This document shows, piece after piece, positions 17,837 to 27,153 of a stretch of DNA of 64,000 bases. Both the position numbers and the translations under genes were made by a program. The notes beneath the pieces were generated by a model that was given only the letters and a program-made list of their open reading frames with translations, made no database searches and was not told the origin of the DNA. Within the stretch, counting starts at the first letter, position 1, and each line of letters opens with the position of its first letter. This stretch comes from Erysipelotrichaceae bacterium NK3D112 (GTDB lineage: Bacteria; Bacillota_I; Bacilli_A; Erysipelotrichales; Erysipelotrichaceae), in contig JNJQ01000003.1 of the NCBI GenBank assembly GCA_000701725.1, positions 1 to 64,000 of the forward strand, read 5' to 3'.

Positions 17837-20800
17837 ATGAAAAAGATGATCATCTGCGTGCTTTCACTGTTCATGTTTCTGTTCCATTCGGGCAGTGTCA
17901 GTGCAGAAGAAAACCAGTCGTTGCAATGGTCAATGCCTGAGGTCAATGTCACATTCCTGAACGAAACGGTGAATGTGCTTGACGGCATCCTGGAAATGCA
18001 GAGTGCGATTCAGGAACCGATTGAATTTGATGTATCAAGTTTTGAAGGCTACAGTGTGGAGCCGCTCTTCAAGGTGGTGCAGATGAAAGAGGGCACTGTC
18101 AAAGAGATGGTCATGAGCAAAGAGCGCTCATTCTCTTTCAGCGCGGACAATCTCGAGCCCGGATGGCCCCTCTATCTGATTGTCGCGGACAGCCGTGACA
18201 ATCAGGTCATCGGTGTGGAACAGCTGGGTATCAGAGTCAGAAAGAATGCCATTCTTTCCAAGGTGCCCGATGATATCGGCAGTGAGTTCGGCAAGGGAAT
18301 CTCCGTGAACATGGACTATCTTCTGCCGGGAATGGAACTCGATGTTCTGCCGTTTTTAATTCCGGTCACTGTCAAAACATATGCCGACGGAACAATCAGG
18401 ATCGGTATCGGCACCAATTCAAGTGATCAGGAATTCTGGGAAAAGGCTGCGAACGGAGAAATGCCGGAAGGCAAGCTTGCCAGCGATCTCAAAGAACTGT
18501 TCTATGGCGATCCGCATAATCTGGATGACATTTCCAAACCCCAAAGCATGGGCGTTGTGGTCATGTTCAGCGGCTGGGCCGAAGGCAATGTCAATACGAC
18601 GGAGCCGATCCTCGGACAGATGCAGCTGTATATCGGCACCGGTTTTTCCATCGATGCCCAGTATGGCATTTTCACATTCAATCTTGCCCTCAGCGGCGGC
18701 GCCACCGGCAAATTTGATTTCCATTTTGAATATGTGCCGGAAGAAAGTGATTATCATTTCAATACTGACCATGTGCTGGCCGGGGTCAAGGGAGCCCTGG
18801 AAGCGTATGGCGGTATCGGCTGCTCCCTGGCATCAATCGGCGTCTATGGCGCGGGAAGTATTGAATACCAGCAGGAGATGTATCCCGATCCCAAAGCGGA
18901 ACATCTGATTATCGCGGGTGAGTTCGGTCTCAAGGCAAAGCTGTTCGGCAAGGTTCTTGCATGTCTTAAGATTGTCTCGGGCAGCCATGATCTGGCCGAA
19001 GATATGAAGAAAAAAGTGACCATGCTTGGCGCAGAACTTGATTCTGAAGAATACCGGGAGTATCTGTTGGCAAACAATTACGGAGATACGGCAGGTGTGC
19101 TGCTGGAAGGCGGCGAAAACATGAAATGGCACGGTTCGGATGTCGAGCAGCCGGATGTCTCCAATGACTGGGAAACCGAAGCAGACTTCTCGCATCTGTT
19201 GGCGGAAGACATCTATCCGGACAGCCATGTGCAGCTTGCCAATACCGGTTCAAGGGCATTGCCGGAAATGACAATGGTCTTCCTTGGCAGCGACAGCGCC
19301 AGAAAGGCGGGTAACCGGTCATTGCTGAATGCCGGCTATTACAACATCGCCACGCAGTTTGTCAGCGTTCCTGTCAGTATCAATGATGACGGCACAGCCG
19401 ACTTTGAACCGTATCTGTATGAAAACACAGAAGGCAGTGCGTATCTTGTCTGGAAGAATGCGCTTGAGGAACTTGATGCGGATATGAGTTTCAGCGACAT
19501 TGCCCAAAGAACGGACATTTATTTCTCTGAGCACGGTATTGGCAATTCCTGGTCCAGTCAGGAAAGAGTCACTTCTTATGGCGGATCAGACATCTTCGCG
19601 GCAGGCGCAAAGGTCTGCGCGGATGAAAACGGCAGTCCGGTTGTTTACTACTATACAAATGATGTGAATGATCCGGCCGGTCTTTCCGGCAACCATGAGG
19701 TTTATATTTCGCGCCGCTTAAACAAAGACAATTGGGAAGCGGAAAAGATCGCGGAAGTTTCCGGCAGAGTGAATCAGCTGGACAGCTCTTATTTCGGATA
19801 TGATCTCTGCACGGCAGTCAGCTATGAAGCCGATGAAAAAGCAAGAATCGAAGTTTACCGCGGAAGCGAAAAGATCTTTGAGAAAGAGAATGCTTCCAAC
19901 GGCAGATTTGTCAGAGCCGGCAACAGCATCGTCTATTTCACCTGGTTTGAAAACGGACGGATTTACAGACGTGATACCGCAGGCAATGAGGAACCGCTGA
20001 CCCCTGAAAGCATCATCATCCCGCGTGATGCCTATGATATTTCCGGCAACATCGGCTGCAGCGCCATCATGATCACTTCCGTCTCAGCTATCGATACTCA
20101 TGGCGACGCGTTTGCCTATATCAGCTATGACGGCGGCATCAGCTGGTCCAGAAGCGATCTGACCAGAATCGGCGCCAACGCCTATGTCAGCCATCTGGCA
20201 GCTGCCTTCACCTATGAAAGCGAACCGGTCATTCTGTACAGTGTGCAGAATTATGAAAGCAACGTGGATTATTCATCCGAAGCACTGCTGGCAAAAGAAA
20301 ACAAGGGACTTGAAGTATTGTTAGGTGAAGAAGACGAGCGCTTCAGCGATACCACATCAGATCTTTACATCAAAGCCAGAGCGGCCAACAGCCATCTGCG
20401 TCTGGAAAGCGGAAAGGCGCTGGATACGGATACGCTGATGCCGGGCAAACCGGTCAGATTCTCTCTGCAGTTCAGAAACACCGGTCTTTATGAAATTGAA
20501 CATGCGGATATTTACTGCAATGATGAGAAGGTTGGCGAATATAACGGAAAGCTCGGCTTATGGGAAACCGCTGAGGTGATCGCGGAAACAACGATTCCTT
20601 CCGATCCGCAGGAGATTCTGACATACATCTTCGAAATCCACAGCCGCAAAGACGGCCTTGCGGACAGCAGAATCAGCGTCGAAGTAGATCCGGGATATCT
20701 TGAAGTCAAAACATGGCATTCCTTCCGCCATGGCGAGGAACAGATCCGCTATCAGATCGTCAATCACGGTTATCTCAGAAAGAACGCGAGAATGCTGATC

Positions 20801-21169
20801 AGGGATGAAAGCAGTGCTACGGTGCTTGATGAATGGACGGTGCCGTATGATGCCGGCGAAAAACGTGACGGGGAATACAGAGCCAGAAGCGGACTGTTCG
20901 TTACTGAAGGCTGCGAAAATGTCACGCTGTATGTGCTTCTTGACGGCGAGGAACCCGGTGATGAGGGCATCTCGCTCAACCGCATTCAGTCGATTGTTCC
21001 GCTCGAAGAAATCTACGGCCAGTCTTATGAAGAGCTGAAGAATCATGAAATGATGCAGAAGAGACAGAGCTCAGGAAACGGTATTTACATCGGACTGGGT
21101 GCCGCACTGATCGCTGCGGCGGGTGTTCTTCTTTACAGAAGAAAGAAGAATCCGCAGATCAAAGCCTGA
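17837..21169 (+). CDS. Large secreted, membrane-anchored surface protein, function unknown
   Basis: The 1110-residue protein has a signal peptide (KKMIICVLSLFMFLFHSG, cleavage near VSA-EE). After a long extracellular part, one C-terminal helix (about residues 1082-1100, GIYIGLGAALIAAAGVLLY) is followed by RRKK. There is no LPXTG, so anchoring is by the helix rather than sortase. A glycine- and phenylalanine-rich section spans about residues 225-340, an Asp-box-like ISYDGGISWS lies near residue 760, and beta-rich repeats resembling CARDB or Ig-like domains lie near 850-1030. It stands alone with its own promoter and terminator. I do not recognise a catalytic domain; adhesion or glycan binding is a guess. 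Confidence 0.8.
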   Translation: MKKMIICVLSLFMFLFHSGSVSAEENQSLQWSMPEVNVTFLNETVNVLDGILEMQSAIQEPIEFDVSSFEGYSVEPLFKVVQMKEGTVKEMVMSKERSFSFSADNLEPGWPLYLIVADSRDNQVIGVEQLGIRVRKNAILSKVPDDIGSEFGKGISVNMDYLLPGMELDVLPFLIPVTVKTYADGTIRIGIGTNSSDQEFWEKAANGEMPEGKLASDLKELFYGDPHNLDDISKPQSMGVVVMFSGWAEGNVNTTEPILGQMQLYIGTGFSIDAQYGIFTFNLALSGGATGKFDFHFEYVPEESDYHFNTDHVLAGVKGALEAYGGIGCSLASIGVYGAGSIEYQQEMYPDPKAEHLIIAGEFGLKAKLFGKVLACLKIVSGSHDLAEDMKKKVTMLGAELDSEEYREYLLANNYGDTAGVLLEGGENMKWHGSDVEQPDVSNDWETEADFSHLLAEDIYPDSHVQLANTGSRALPEMTMVFLGSDSARKAGNRSLLNAGYYNIATQFVSVPVSINDDGTADFEPYLYENTEGSAYLVWKNALEELDADMSFSDIAQRTDIYFSEHGIGNSWSSQERVTSYGGSDIFAAGAKVCADENGSPVVYYYTNDVNDPAGLSGNHEVYISRRLNKDNWEAEKIAEVSGRVNQLDSSYFGYDLCTAVSYEADEKARIEVYRGSEKIFEKENASNGRFVRAGNSIVYFTWFENGRIYRRDTAGNEEPLTPESIIIPRDAYDISGNIGCSAIMITSVSAIDTHGDAFAYISYDGGISWSRSDLTRIGANAYVSHLAAAFTYESEPVILYSVQNYESNVDYSSEALLAKENKGLEVLLGEEDERFSDTTSDLYIKARAANSHLRLESGKALDTDTLMPGKPVRFSLQFRNTGLYEIEHADIYCNDEKVGEYNGKLGLWETAEVIAETTIPSDPQEILTYIFEIHSRKDGLADSRISVEVDPGYLEVKTWHSFRHGEEQIRYQIVNHGYLRKNARMLIRDESSATVLDEWTVPYDAGEKRDGEYRARSGLFVTEGCENVTLYVLLDGEEPGDEGISLNRIQSIVPLEEIYGQSYEELKNHEMMQKRQSSGNGIYIGLGAALIAAAGVLLYRRKKNPQIKA

Positions 21170-21182
21170 TAATAAATGACAA

Positions 21183-21211
21183 GCAAAGCCGTCCGCAATG
21201 GGCGGCTTTGC
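21183..21211 (+). terminator. Hairpin after the surface protein gene
   Basis: GCAAAGCCGTCC pairs with GGGCGGCTTTGC (one G-U) around GCAAT. There is no T-tract. Confidence 0.65.
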
Positions 21212-21228
21212 ATATGCATGCATCACAA

Positions 21229-21256
21229 TTGAAAACCATGGAATGCCTTATATAAT
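21229..21256 (+). promoter_or_regulatory. Promoter of the nitroreductase gene
   Basis: TTGAAA (21229-21234), a 16-base spacer, and TATAAT (21251-21256), 24 bases before the ATG. GGGAG serves as ribosome binding site. Confidence 0.7.
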
Positions 21257-21280
21257 TTCTTTATACAAGGGAGATACGAG

Positions 21281-22090
21281 ATGTCAGTATTTGAAACAAT
21301 CAGACAGCGCAGAAGTGTGCGCACCTTTGAAAAGAAAAAAATCGACAATTCCGTTCTTGAAGAACTGAAGGAATATGCAAAACAGATTGAAAATCCCTGG
21401 AACATCGAAGTCCGTTATGTCTTCATGGATGCGGAAGAATACGGTCTTTCCTCACCGGTCTTAAGCGGTGAGCCGATGTATATCGCCGCTCTGGTCGACA
21501 AAACGGATCATGCGGAAGAGGCGGCCGGCTATGCCTTTGAAAAGCTGATGCTCAAAGCCGTTTCCATGGGACTTGGCACCGTCTGGATCGGCGGAACCAT
21601 GAAACGGGAACTGTTTGAAACAGCCTGCGGCAAAACGGATCGGGAGCGGATGCCCTGTATCACACCGTTAGGCATTCCCGCAAAAATGTCATTCAAGGAA
21701 AAGATGATGCGCAAGGGAGTCGGTGCGGATACACGCATGAAGAGTGAAAAACTGTTTTTCGCTGAAGACATGGATCATCCTCTCAAAGCGGATTCCATGG
21801 ATATCCATGATGCGCTTGAAGCAGTCAGACTTGCGCCAAGCGCCGTCAACAAGCAGCCCTGGAGAATCATTCTGAAAGACGGCCTTTATCATTTCTATGA
21901 GAAACATGCGAAAGGCTATAATTCGGATGCCGTCGGCGATATGCAGAAAATTGACATCGGCATTGCTGTCGCCCACTTTGATCTGGTGCTCAATGAGCGC
22001 GGACTTCAGACGGAACTGGTGATCTCTGATCCAGGCATCCCTGTGGATGAGGATATGGAATACATCGCTTCTGTCAAAGTCAGCAGATGA
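21281..22090 (+). CDS. Nitroreductase family protein, TM1586 type
   Basis: This FMN-dependent nitroreductase-fold protein has 269 residues and the doubled architecture of the TM1586-like group. An N-terminal half contains IRQRRSVRTF and a GLGTVWIGGTM core. A second half contains AVRLAPSAVNKQPWRIIL, the FMN-contacting motif, and ends in DIGIAVAHFDLVL. The physiological electron acceptor is unknown. It has its own promoter and terminator; a second, shorter nitroreductase lies 1.8 kb downstream. Confidence 0.87.
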   Translation: MSVFETIRQRRSVRTFEKKKIDNSVLEELKEYAKQIENPWNIEVRYVFMDAEEYGLSSPVLSGEPMYIAALVDKTDHAEEAAGYAFEKLMLKAVSMGLGTVWIGGTMKRELFETACGKTDRERMPCITPLGIPAKMSFKEKMMRKGVGADTRMKSEKLFFAEDMDHPLKADSMDIHDALEAVRLAPSAVNKQPWRIILKDGLYHFYEKHAKGYNSDAVGDMQKIDIGIAVAHFDLVLNERGLQTELVISDPGIPVDEDMEYIASVKVSR

Positions 22091-22119
22091 AACTGCTGAT
22101 CTGAATATCAATATTATTG

Positions 22120-22141
22120 AAAAGGCTGGAGACGGCCTTTT
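22120..22141 (+). terminator. Short terminator-like hairpin
   Basis: AAAAGGC, loop TGGAGAC, GGCCTTTT. Confidence 0.6.
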
Positions 22142-22204
22142 ACCATACTCACCCGTTTTGTATCGTATAATTGAATTAACGATATATTCTTTCTGGAGGT
22201 GATC

Positions 22205-23851
22205 ATGATCTACCGCAAAATCAGAGCGTCATGGAAAGATGACAGAGAAATGCTCTACCGTGTTTTTCTGATTGATGAATCGATGAGTGTTCTTGAATTC
22301 ACGGTTGTGCTGCAGAAGCTTTTCCATATGGAATTCTCCCATCTGTTTCAGATCATGTTTTCAAAACGGTATTATCAGCCGGCGAAATTCAATGAATATG
22401 ACACCGGCAATATTGATAGTCTTGCATGGGATGATCTGCCCCGGAAATTCGTGTTTGAATATGATTTCGGCGAATCATGGGAATTTGAAATCTTTGTATT
22501 CAAAAAGCCGGTTGAAATCAATGATTCACGAAGGGTGATCCTTCTCGAAGGCAGCGGAGCGGGCATCTGGGAGGATGAGCGAAGCGCCATGACACTTTAC
22601 AAGAATGAAGGCGAACTGCCTCCGTATGAACAATATGAAGACTTCATGCCATGGAACCTCGAATATCTCAAAGATCTTGATTCGACGCTTGATTTCATGC
22701 ATGAGCAGGAACAGGACCGGATCGACGGCTTCATGAATGGAGAATTTAGCAAGGTGATGGCTCAGCTGGATACCTTTATGTCGGTCGATGATGACTGGGA
22801 AGAATATAACGAGGAGATTGAAGCGCTCCGCCGCAATCCCCACGATGATGATGACGCGCTTGCCGGGGCAGTCTCCGCAATCGAAGCCTTTTTCAGAGCC
22901 ATTGATTCCATGTCACGTCATGGCGTGCTGCCGGAGTGTCTCGAAGAGCTGCAGAATCTTGAAAACGGACCGGAAGATTGTAGCGGTATTTATCAGGATG
23001 TGCCTGATGTGCTTGTGGCGCAGGGAAAATTCGAATACTGCCTGATGAATATGAAAAAGCTGCAGTTCTTTTTCCCGAAGGATGAGGAGACAAAACTGAA
23101 TACTGACGGTATTATTCTTAGCTGCCTGTGCGGTCTGAAGCGTTTTGATCAGGCCCATAAACTGCTGGATGAATATGATCAGATCCTGGATGATCCCCAG
23201 GCAAAGGCGGTCAACCGTTCCCGTGTCTATATGGCGGAAGGAAAACTCGCAGAAGCAGAAAAACTGCTTGCGCCATACATCAACAAAGACATCGAGGCAA
23301 ATGAGGATAATTATCCTCTGCTGATCGCGGCTTATCAGCTGTACAGCCGGACTGATCCGGAAAAAGCCGACGCAATCCTTGAAAAAATCGATGCAATCGA
23401 AGAAACGCTGTTTCCCGAAGAGAATGAATCGGCATTTACGGAAGCCAATGATGAGCTTTACTTTGCGGCGCAGCGTTTCCGCGAACATCAGAGCCAGTAC
23501 CGCTATTCCATCGGCGCAGCCGTGTTCATCATGCTGTGTCAGGACAGGGGGAATGTGCTTCTGCCGCTTGATACAAATCTCAATCCGTTAGTGCATACAA
23601 CGGAAGACGGACGGGTATATGCGGTTGTGTGCTCATGCCCGGAAGCGGCGGATGAGCTGGGATATTACGATGAGGGACCGACTGCAGTGAGTGATATCGT
23701 CAAATCCGTGCTCGACAGCGGACTTGACGGAATACTTGTTGATCCGGATGAATACGGAAACGGTCTCTTCATCCATGCGCAGACGCTTGAGGATATGATC
23801 AAAGTGATGAATGAAGAGGATCCGGGTGAAAAACCGCTGTTCCTTTCATGA
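22205..23851 (+). CDS. pRiA4b ORF-3-like / TPR-like / SseB-like fusion protein
   Basis: The 548-residue protein appears to have three parts. Residues 1-160 resemble the plasmid pRiA4b ORF-3 family (PF07929), with IRASWKDDREMLYRVFLI, FVFEYDFGESWEFEI and PWNLEYLKDLD. Residues 200-410 are helical repeats of TPR character, such as ILSCLCGLKRFDQAHKLLDE. The last 110 residues look like an SseB-type domain, with FIMLCQDRGNVLLPLDTN and DGILVDPDEYGNGLF. The start is ATG 22205 because GGAGGTGATC ends just before it; the in-frame GTG 22199 lies inside that site. Function is unknown. It precedes a nitroreductase gene. Confidence 0.72.
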   Translation: MIYRKIRASWKDDREMLYRVFLIDESMSVLEFTVVLQKLFHMEFSHLFQIMFSKRYYQPAKFNEYDTGNIDSLAWDDLPRKFVFEYDFGESWEFEIFVFKKPVEINDSRRVILLEGSGAGIWEDERSAMTLYKNEGELPPYEQYEDFMPWNLEYLKDLDSTLDFMHEQEQDRIDGFMNGEFSKVMAQLDTFMSVDDDWEEYNEEIEALRRNPHDDDDALAGAVSAIEAFFRAIDSMSRHGVLPECLEELQNLENGPEDCSGIYQDVPDVLVAQGKFEYCLMNMKKLQFFFPKDEETKLNTDGIILSCLCGLKRFDQAHKLLDEYDQILDDPQAKAVNRSRVYMAEGKLAEAEKLLAPYINKDIEANEDNYPLLIAAYQLYSRTDPEKADAILEKIDAIEETLFPEENESAFTEANDELYFAAQRFREHQSQYRYSIGAAVFIMLCQDRGNVLLPLDTNLNPLVHTTEDGRVYAVVCSCPEAADELGYYDEGPTAVSDIVKSVLDSGLDGILVDPDEYGNGLFIHAQTLEDMIKVMNEEDPGEKPLFLS

Positions 23852-23868
23852 CAGACAGGAGAAAAGAT

Positions 23869-24366
23869 ATGAATCAATCATCGATCTATCACCGTACCAG
23901 CATCCGCAGATACAAGGATCAGCCGGTTGAAAAGGAAAAGATTATAGAAATGCTGAGAGCTGCCATGCAGGCGCCAAGCGCAGCCAACCAGCAGCCCTGG
24001 GAATTCTTTGTGATCAGCGATCCTGAAACATTGAAGAAGCTTTCGGAAGTTTCGCCTTATGCGAAAATGACGGCAGACGCTCCATGCGCCATTGTCAGCG
24101 CATACCGCAAGCAGTGCAAACTTCCTGCATATGCGGATATCGATATGTCAATCGCCATGGAAAATCTCTGGCTCAGATGCGATGAACTCGGTCTTGGCGG
24201 TGTATGGCTTGGCATTGCGCCGCTTGAAGACAGAATGAAAGGCGTGGAGGAAATCATCGGCATGCCGGATCATCTGCGCGCTTTTGCCATTTTCCCGTTT
24301 GGCTATCCCGATGAGGAAAGAACACAGCAGAACCGTTTTGAAGAGGAAAGGATTCATTTTCTTTAA
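23869..24366 (+). CDS. Nitroreductase family protein
   Basis: This compact FMN nitroreductase-like protein (165 residues) begins SIYHRTSIRRYKDQPVEKEKI and carries the FMN-site motif QAPSAANQQPWEFFVI near residue 35. The second half has LRCDELGLGGVWLGIAP and ends FPFGYPDEERTQQNRF. ATG 23869 follows AGGAGAAAAG. An ATG at 23848 in the same frame overlaps the previous gene but has a poorer context. It is probably cotranscribed with the genes on both sides. The substrate is unknown. Confidence 0.9.
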   Translation: MNQSSIYHRTSIRRYKDQPVEKEKIIEMLRAAMQAPSAANQQPWEFFVISDPETLKKLSEVSPYAKMTADAPCAIVSAYRKQCKLPAYADIDMSIAMENLWLRCDELGLGGVWLGIAPLEDRMKGVEEIIGMPDHLRAFAIFPFGYPDEERTQQNRFEEERIHFL

Positions 24367-24371
24367 GCAAA

Positions 24372-24962
24372 ATGCTGAAGCGTGTTCAATCCATTGACAT
24401 TCAGCGATTAAAGCAGATCTCAGCCGCTTTCGCAGAGAGTTTTCTTGCCCAGAGCGGCTCTCTTTCATCATGCATGAACTATGAGGAGGCATGCCGCTAT
24501 TTTGAAGTCACGCTGTATGAATATCAGCGCATCGGCGTGCTTTATGCATATGGTGAAAACGAAGAGGGATATATCGTCTATCATCATAAGAACAAAGGCC
24601 TTTCCTGGTACAGGGATCTGTATCTGATGTACCGGTATTTCACATGCATGAGCATTGAGACGATGCAGAAAATGATGATGGTCAGAAGGGGATGGACGGA
24701 CTACACAATCGCGCATCTTGACACAAAGGATTACATCGATGTCGCTCTTGTCTGCGTGAAGAAACAATACCAGGGACAGGGGTATCTGAGAAAGCTCATG
24801 GCAGAGCCGTTTGCCGAAGCAAAAGCCCAGGGAATCGCCTTGATTCTTGACACGGATGCGGAACATAAGGCAATGCGCTATGAACACATCGGCATGCGGA
24901 TTGAAAAACATGAGACCCTTCCAAGCGGACTGCACATGTACACCATGATTTATGAACCGTAA
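24372..24962 (+). CDS. GNAT family acetyltransferase
   Basis: This 196-residue GNAT-fold protein has the acetyl-CoA-binding motif VCVKKQYQGQGYLRKLM near residue 128. It is followed by AKAQGIALILDTDAEHKAMRYEHIG, which is motif B. The N-terminal 100 residues are aromatic-rich and poorly conserved. It starts 5 bases after the nitroreductase stop without a clear ribosome binding site, so translational coupling is likely. The substrate is unknown. Confidence 0.85.
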   Translation: MLKRVQSIDIQRLKQISAAFAESFLAQSGSLSSCMNYEEACRYFEVTLYEYQRIGVLYAYGENEEGYIVYHHKNKGLSWYRDLYLMYRYFTCMSIETMQKMMMVRRGWTDYTIAHLDTKDYIDVALVCVKKQYQGQGYLRKLMAEPFAEAKAQGIALILDTDAEHKAMRYEHIGMRIEKHETLPSGLHMYTMIYEP

Positions 24963-25044
24963 AAAAATATCCTGAAACGGCAAAGAAAACATACCCGGAA
25001 ACGGAATATATCAATCGTGCGTACATTACGCAGAAAGGATTTCG

Positions 25045-25899
25045 ATGAGTATGTTGACATTTGAACAGTTTCAGGATGAACTTTCGGCAAAGTGCAGATT
25101 ATTTGCAGAAACACAAGGCGGGATCAGTGTTGTTGAACAGCAGGTGAACAAGCTGAACGCCAGCTATCCTTCAATCACCATGATGAGAGAGGGCAGGGAC
25201 ATGGGCGTCTGTTTCAATCTGAATGATCTTTACGGCATGTATATATGCGATCATGATCTCGAAAAGGTTTTCTTCTATGTGAAAACCCATATGGACGATG
25301 AGATCAAAGGTCTTGAACGAAACGCATTTCTTGATTATGAACAGGTCCGTGATCTTCTCTTCATCCGTGTCTCCAATGCGGCCGCAAACGCTTATCTTCT
25401 CAGCAGCGCTCCTCACAGAATCATTGAGGAATTCGCCATCACATATCACGTGATGGTGCAGAATGATGCGGATACGCTCGGCTCGGCATTGATCACCTGG
25501 CAGCTGATGGAAACCTATGGCATTGAAGAGGAACAGCTCTATCAGGATGCGATGCGCAGCGCACAGAAGCTCTTCGCACCGGATGTTCTGAAATACAACG
25601 GCCCGTATGGCTGGAGCATGTTCATGGTCACCAATCAAAAACAGCTTAACGGCGCATCTGTCATGTTCTATCCCGGCTTTGCGGAGAAACTGCTTGAATC
25701 GGTCGGAGAGGACATGTATGTCATTCCAAGCTCCATTCATGAGATGATGATTTTCCCTGCCTCGCTCTATGAGGGCGCTGCTTATCTGAAAGAGGTGCTT
25801 CACGATGCCAACCGTGAGTGCTGTATGCCAGGGGAGGTTCTGAGTGAGAATGTTTACTTCCTTTCATCCATTGACAGAACACTGCGCAGGCTCTGCTGA
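25045..25899 (+). CDS. DUF5688 family protein
   Basis: This 284-residue protein matches the DUF5688 family found in gut Bacillota. Distinctive features are MFMVTNQKQLNGASVMFYPG near residue 194 and YVIPSSIHEMMIFPAS near residue 230, with a histidine in SSIHE. An N-terminal helical region precedes them. No function is established for the family; it is predicted cytosolic, with no signal peptide. ATG 25045 follows AGAAAGGA by 5 bases. It is followed by a terminator. Confidence 0.82.
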   Translation: MSMLTFEQFQDELSAKCRLFAETQGGISVVEQQVNKLNASYPSITMMREGRDMGVCFNLNDLYGMYICDHDLEKVFFYVKTHMDDEIKGLERNAFLDYEQVRDLLFIRVSNAAANAYLLSSAPHRIIEEFAITYHVMVQNDADTLGSALITWQLMETYGIEEEQLYQDAMRSAQKLFAPDVLKYNGPYGWSMFMVTNQKQLNGASVMFYPGFAEKLLESVGEDMYVIPSSIHEMMIFPASLYEGAAYLKEVLHDANRECCMPGEVLSENVYFLSSIDRTLRRLC

Positions 25900-25911
25900 A
25901 TCTCTGAATAC

Positions 25912-25936
25912 AAAGCGGATTTTCCGCTTTTTTCTG
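25912..25936 (+). terminator. Intrinsic terminator
   Basis: AAAGCGGA, loop TT, TTCCGCTTTTTTC. Confidence 0.85.
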
Positions 25937-25987
25937 TTTCAAGAGACCGTAAGGGACAAAATCCGTATCTTTTCTGAACCATATCAG

Positions 25988-26021
25988 GCATGATCGTTTA
26001 AAATTAAATCAATGATCATGC
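25988..26021. promoter_or_regulatory. Dyad in the ABC importer promoter region
   Basis: GCATGATC (25988-25995) is perfectly inverted at 26014-26021 around an AT-rich 18-base spacer that includes a TAAAAT -10-like hexamer. It may be an operator for the sugar importer operon. Confidence 0.4.
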
Positions 26022-26046
26022 ACACAAGCGCATCATGGAGGTCTAA

Positions 26047-27153
26047 ATGAAAATTGTACTGGATCATCTGACCAAGCGGTTTTCCAACCGTACAAAAGGA
26101 CTGGATGACATCATCGCGGTCAATGATTTCAATTTTGAAATTCCCGACGGAAAGCTGGTCGGTCTTCTCGGTCCGAGCGGCTGCGGCAAAAGCACAACCC
26201 TCAATCTGATCAGCGGACTGGAAAAGGCGACAAGCGGAAAAATCTGGTTCGGTGATGATGATGTGACGGACCTTCCGCCGGAAAACAGAGGCGTCGGTCT
26301 TGTATTCCAGAGCTATGCGCTCTATCCGCATCTGACGGCCAGACAGAATATCATGTTCCCGCTGCAGAACCTCAAAGGCAAGGATAAGCTGACCAAGGAA
26401 CAGATGAATGAAAAGGTTCTGGAGGCTGCGCACCTGGTTCAGATTGAACGATATCTGGACAGCAAGCCCAGCCAGATGTCAGGCGGCCAGCAGCAGCGTG
26501 TCGCAATCGCAAGAGCTCTTGTCAAACTGCCCAGAGTTCTTCTGCTGGATGAGCCGCTGTCCAACCTTGACGCAAGACTGCGTCTGGCAACCCGTGAGGA
26601 GATCCGCAGAATCCAGCAGGAGACAAAGCTGACAACCGTGTTTGTCACCCATGACCAGGAGGAGGCGATGAGCATTTCCGATATGATCGTGGTCATGAAG
26701 GACGGCATCATGCAGCAGATCGGGCGTCCCCAGGATGTCTATGACCATCCGGTCAATCTGTTTGTCGCCAAGTTCCTTGGCAATCCGCCGATCAATGTCT
26801 TCGACGGAAAGATCGAAAACGGAGCGATTGTCATCGGCAATGAGCGGATTCTTGAAATCGAGGGACCACAGGATCAAGAAGTCTATGTCGGCATCCGTCC
26901 GGAAGGTTTCATCATGGATCCGGAAGGAACGTTCCATGTTCATAAGAAGCAGCTTGAAATCCTCGGCAGAGACACCAGTATTGTCGCAACCCATCCGGAT
27001 ATGATTTCGGAATCCATCCGTATCATCGTGACCCTTGACACCAGGGATGATCCCGGTGAAACCGTCGGCTTCAGACTGAAGCCCGGCAAGGTTGAGATCT
27101 TTGCCAAAGATACGGAGGAGAATATTGAATTCAGTGTGAAGGAGTCATTATGA
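26047..27153 (+). CDS. Carbohydrate ABC transporter ATP-binding protein (MsmK/UgpC type)
   Basis: This ATPase subunit of a CUT1-type sugar importer has 368 residues. It has Walker A GPSGCGKST (near residue 42), a Q-loop in VFQSYALYPHLT, signature MSGGQQQR, Walker B LLLDEPLSNLD, and an H-loop in FVTHDQEEAMS. A C-terminal TOBE/MalK-like regulatory region spans about residues 240-368. The fit to MsmK/UgpC is family-level and the sugar is not identified. It is the first gene of the operon and overlaps the first permease gene by 4 bases. Confidence 0.93.
   Translation: MKIVLDHLTKRFSNRTKGLDDIIAVNDFNFEIPDGKLVGLLGPSGCGKSTTLNLISGLEKATSGKIWFGDDDVTDLPPENRGVGLVFQSYALYPHLTARQNIMFPLQNLKGKDKLTKEQMNEKVLEAAHLVQIERYLDSKPSQMSGGQQQRVAIARALVKLPRVLLLDEPLSNLDARLRLATREEIRRIQQETKLTTVFVTHDQEEAMSISDMIVVMKDGIMQQIGRPQDVYDHPVNLFVAKFLGNPPINVFDGKIENGAIVIGNERILEIEGPQDQEVYVGIRPEGFIMDPEGTFHVHKKQLEILGRDTSIVATHPDMISESIRIIVTLDTRDDPGETVGFRLKPGKVEIFAKDTEENIEFSVKESL

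Noticed and set aside
21020-21169. LPXTG sorting signal in the large surface protein
   Set aside because: The C-terminal helix and basic tail are present, but no LPXTG-like pentapeptide precedes them.
24965-25015. Imperfect direct repeat (ATATCCTGAAACGG / ATACCCGGAAACGG)
   Set aside because: It has only two short, diverged copies with no gene or site to explain them; too weak to report as a feature.
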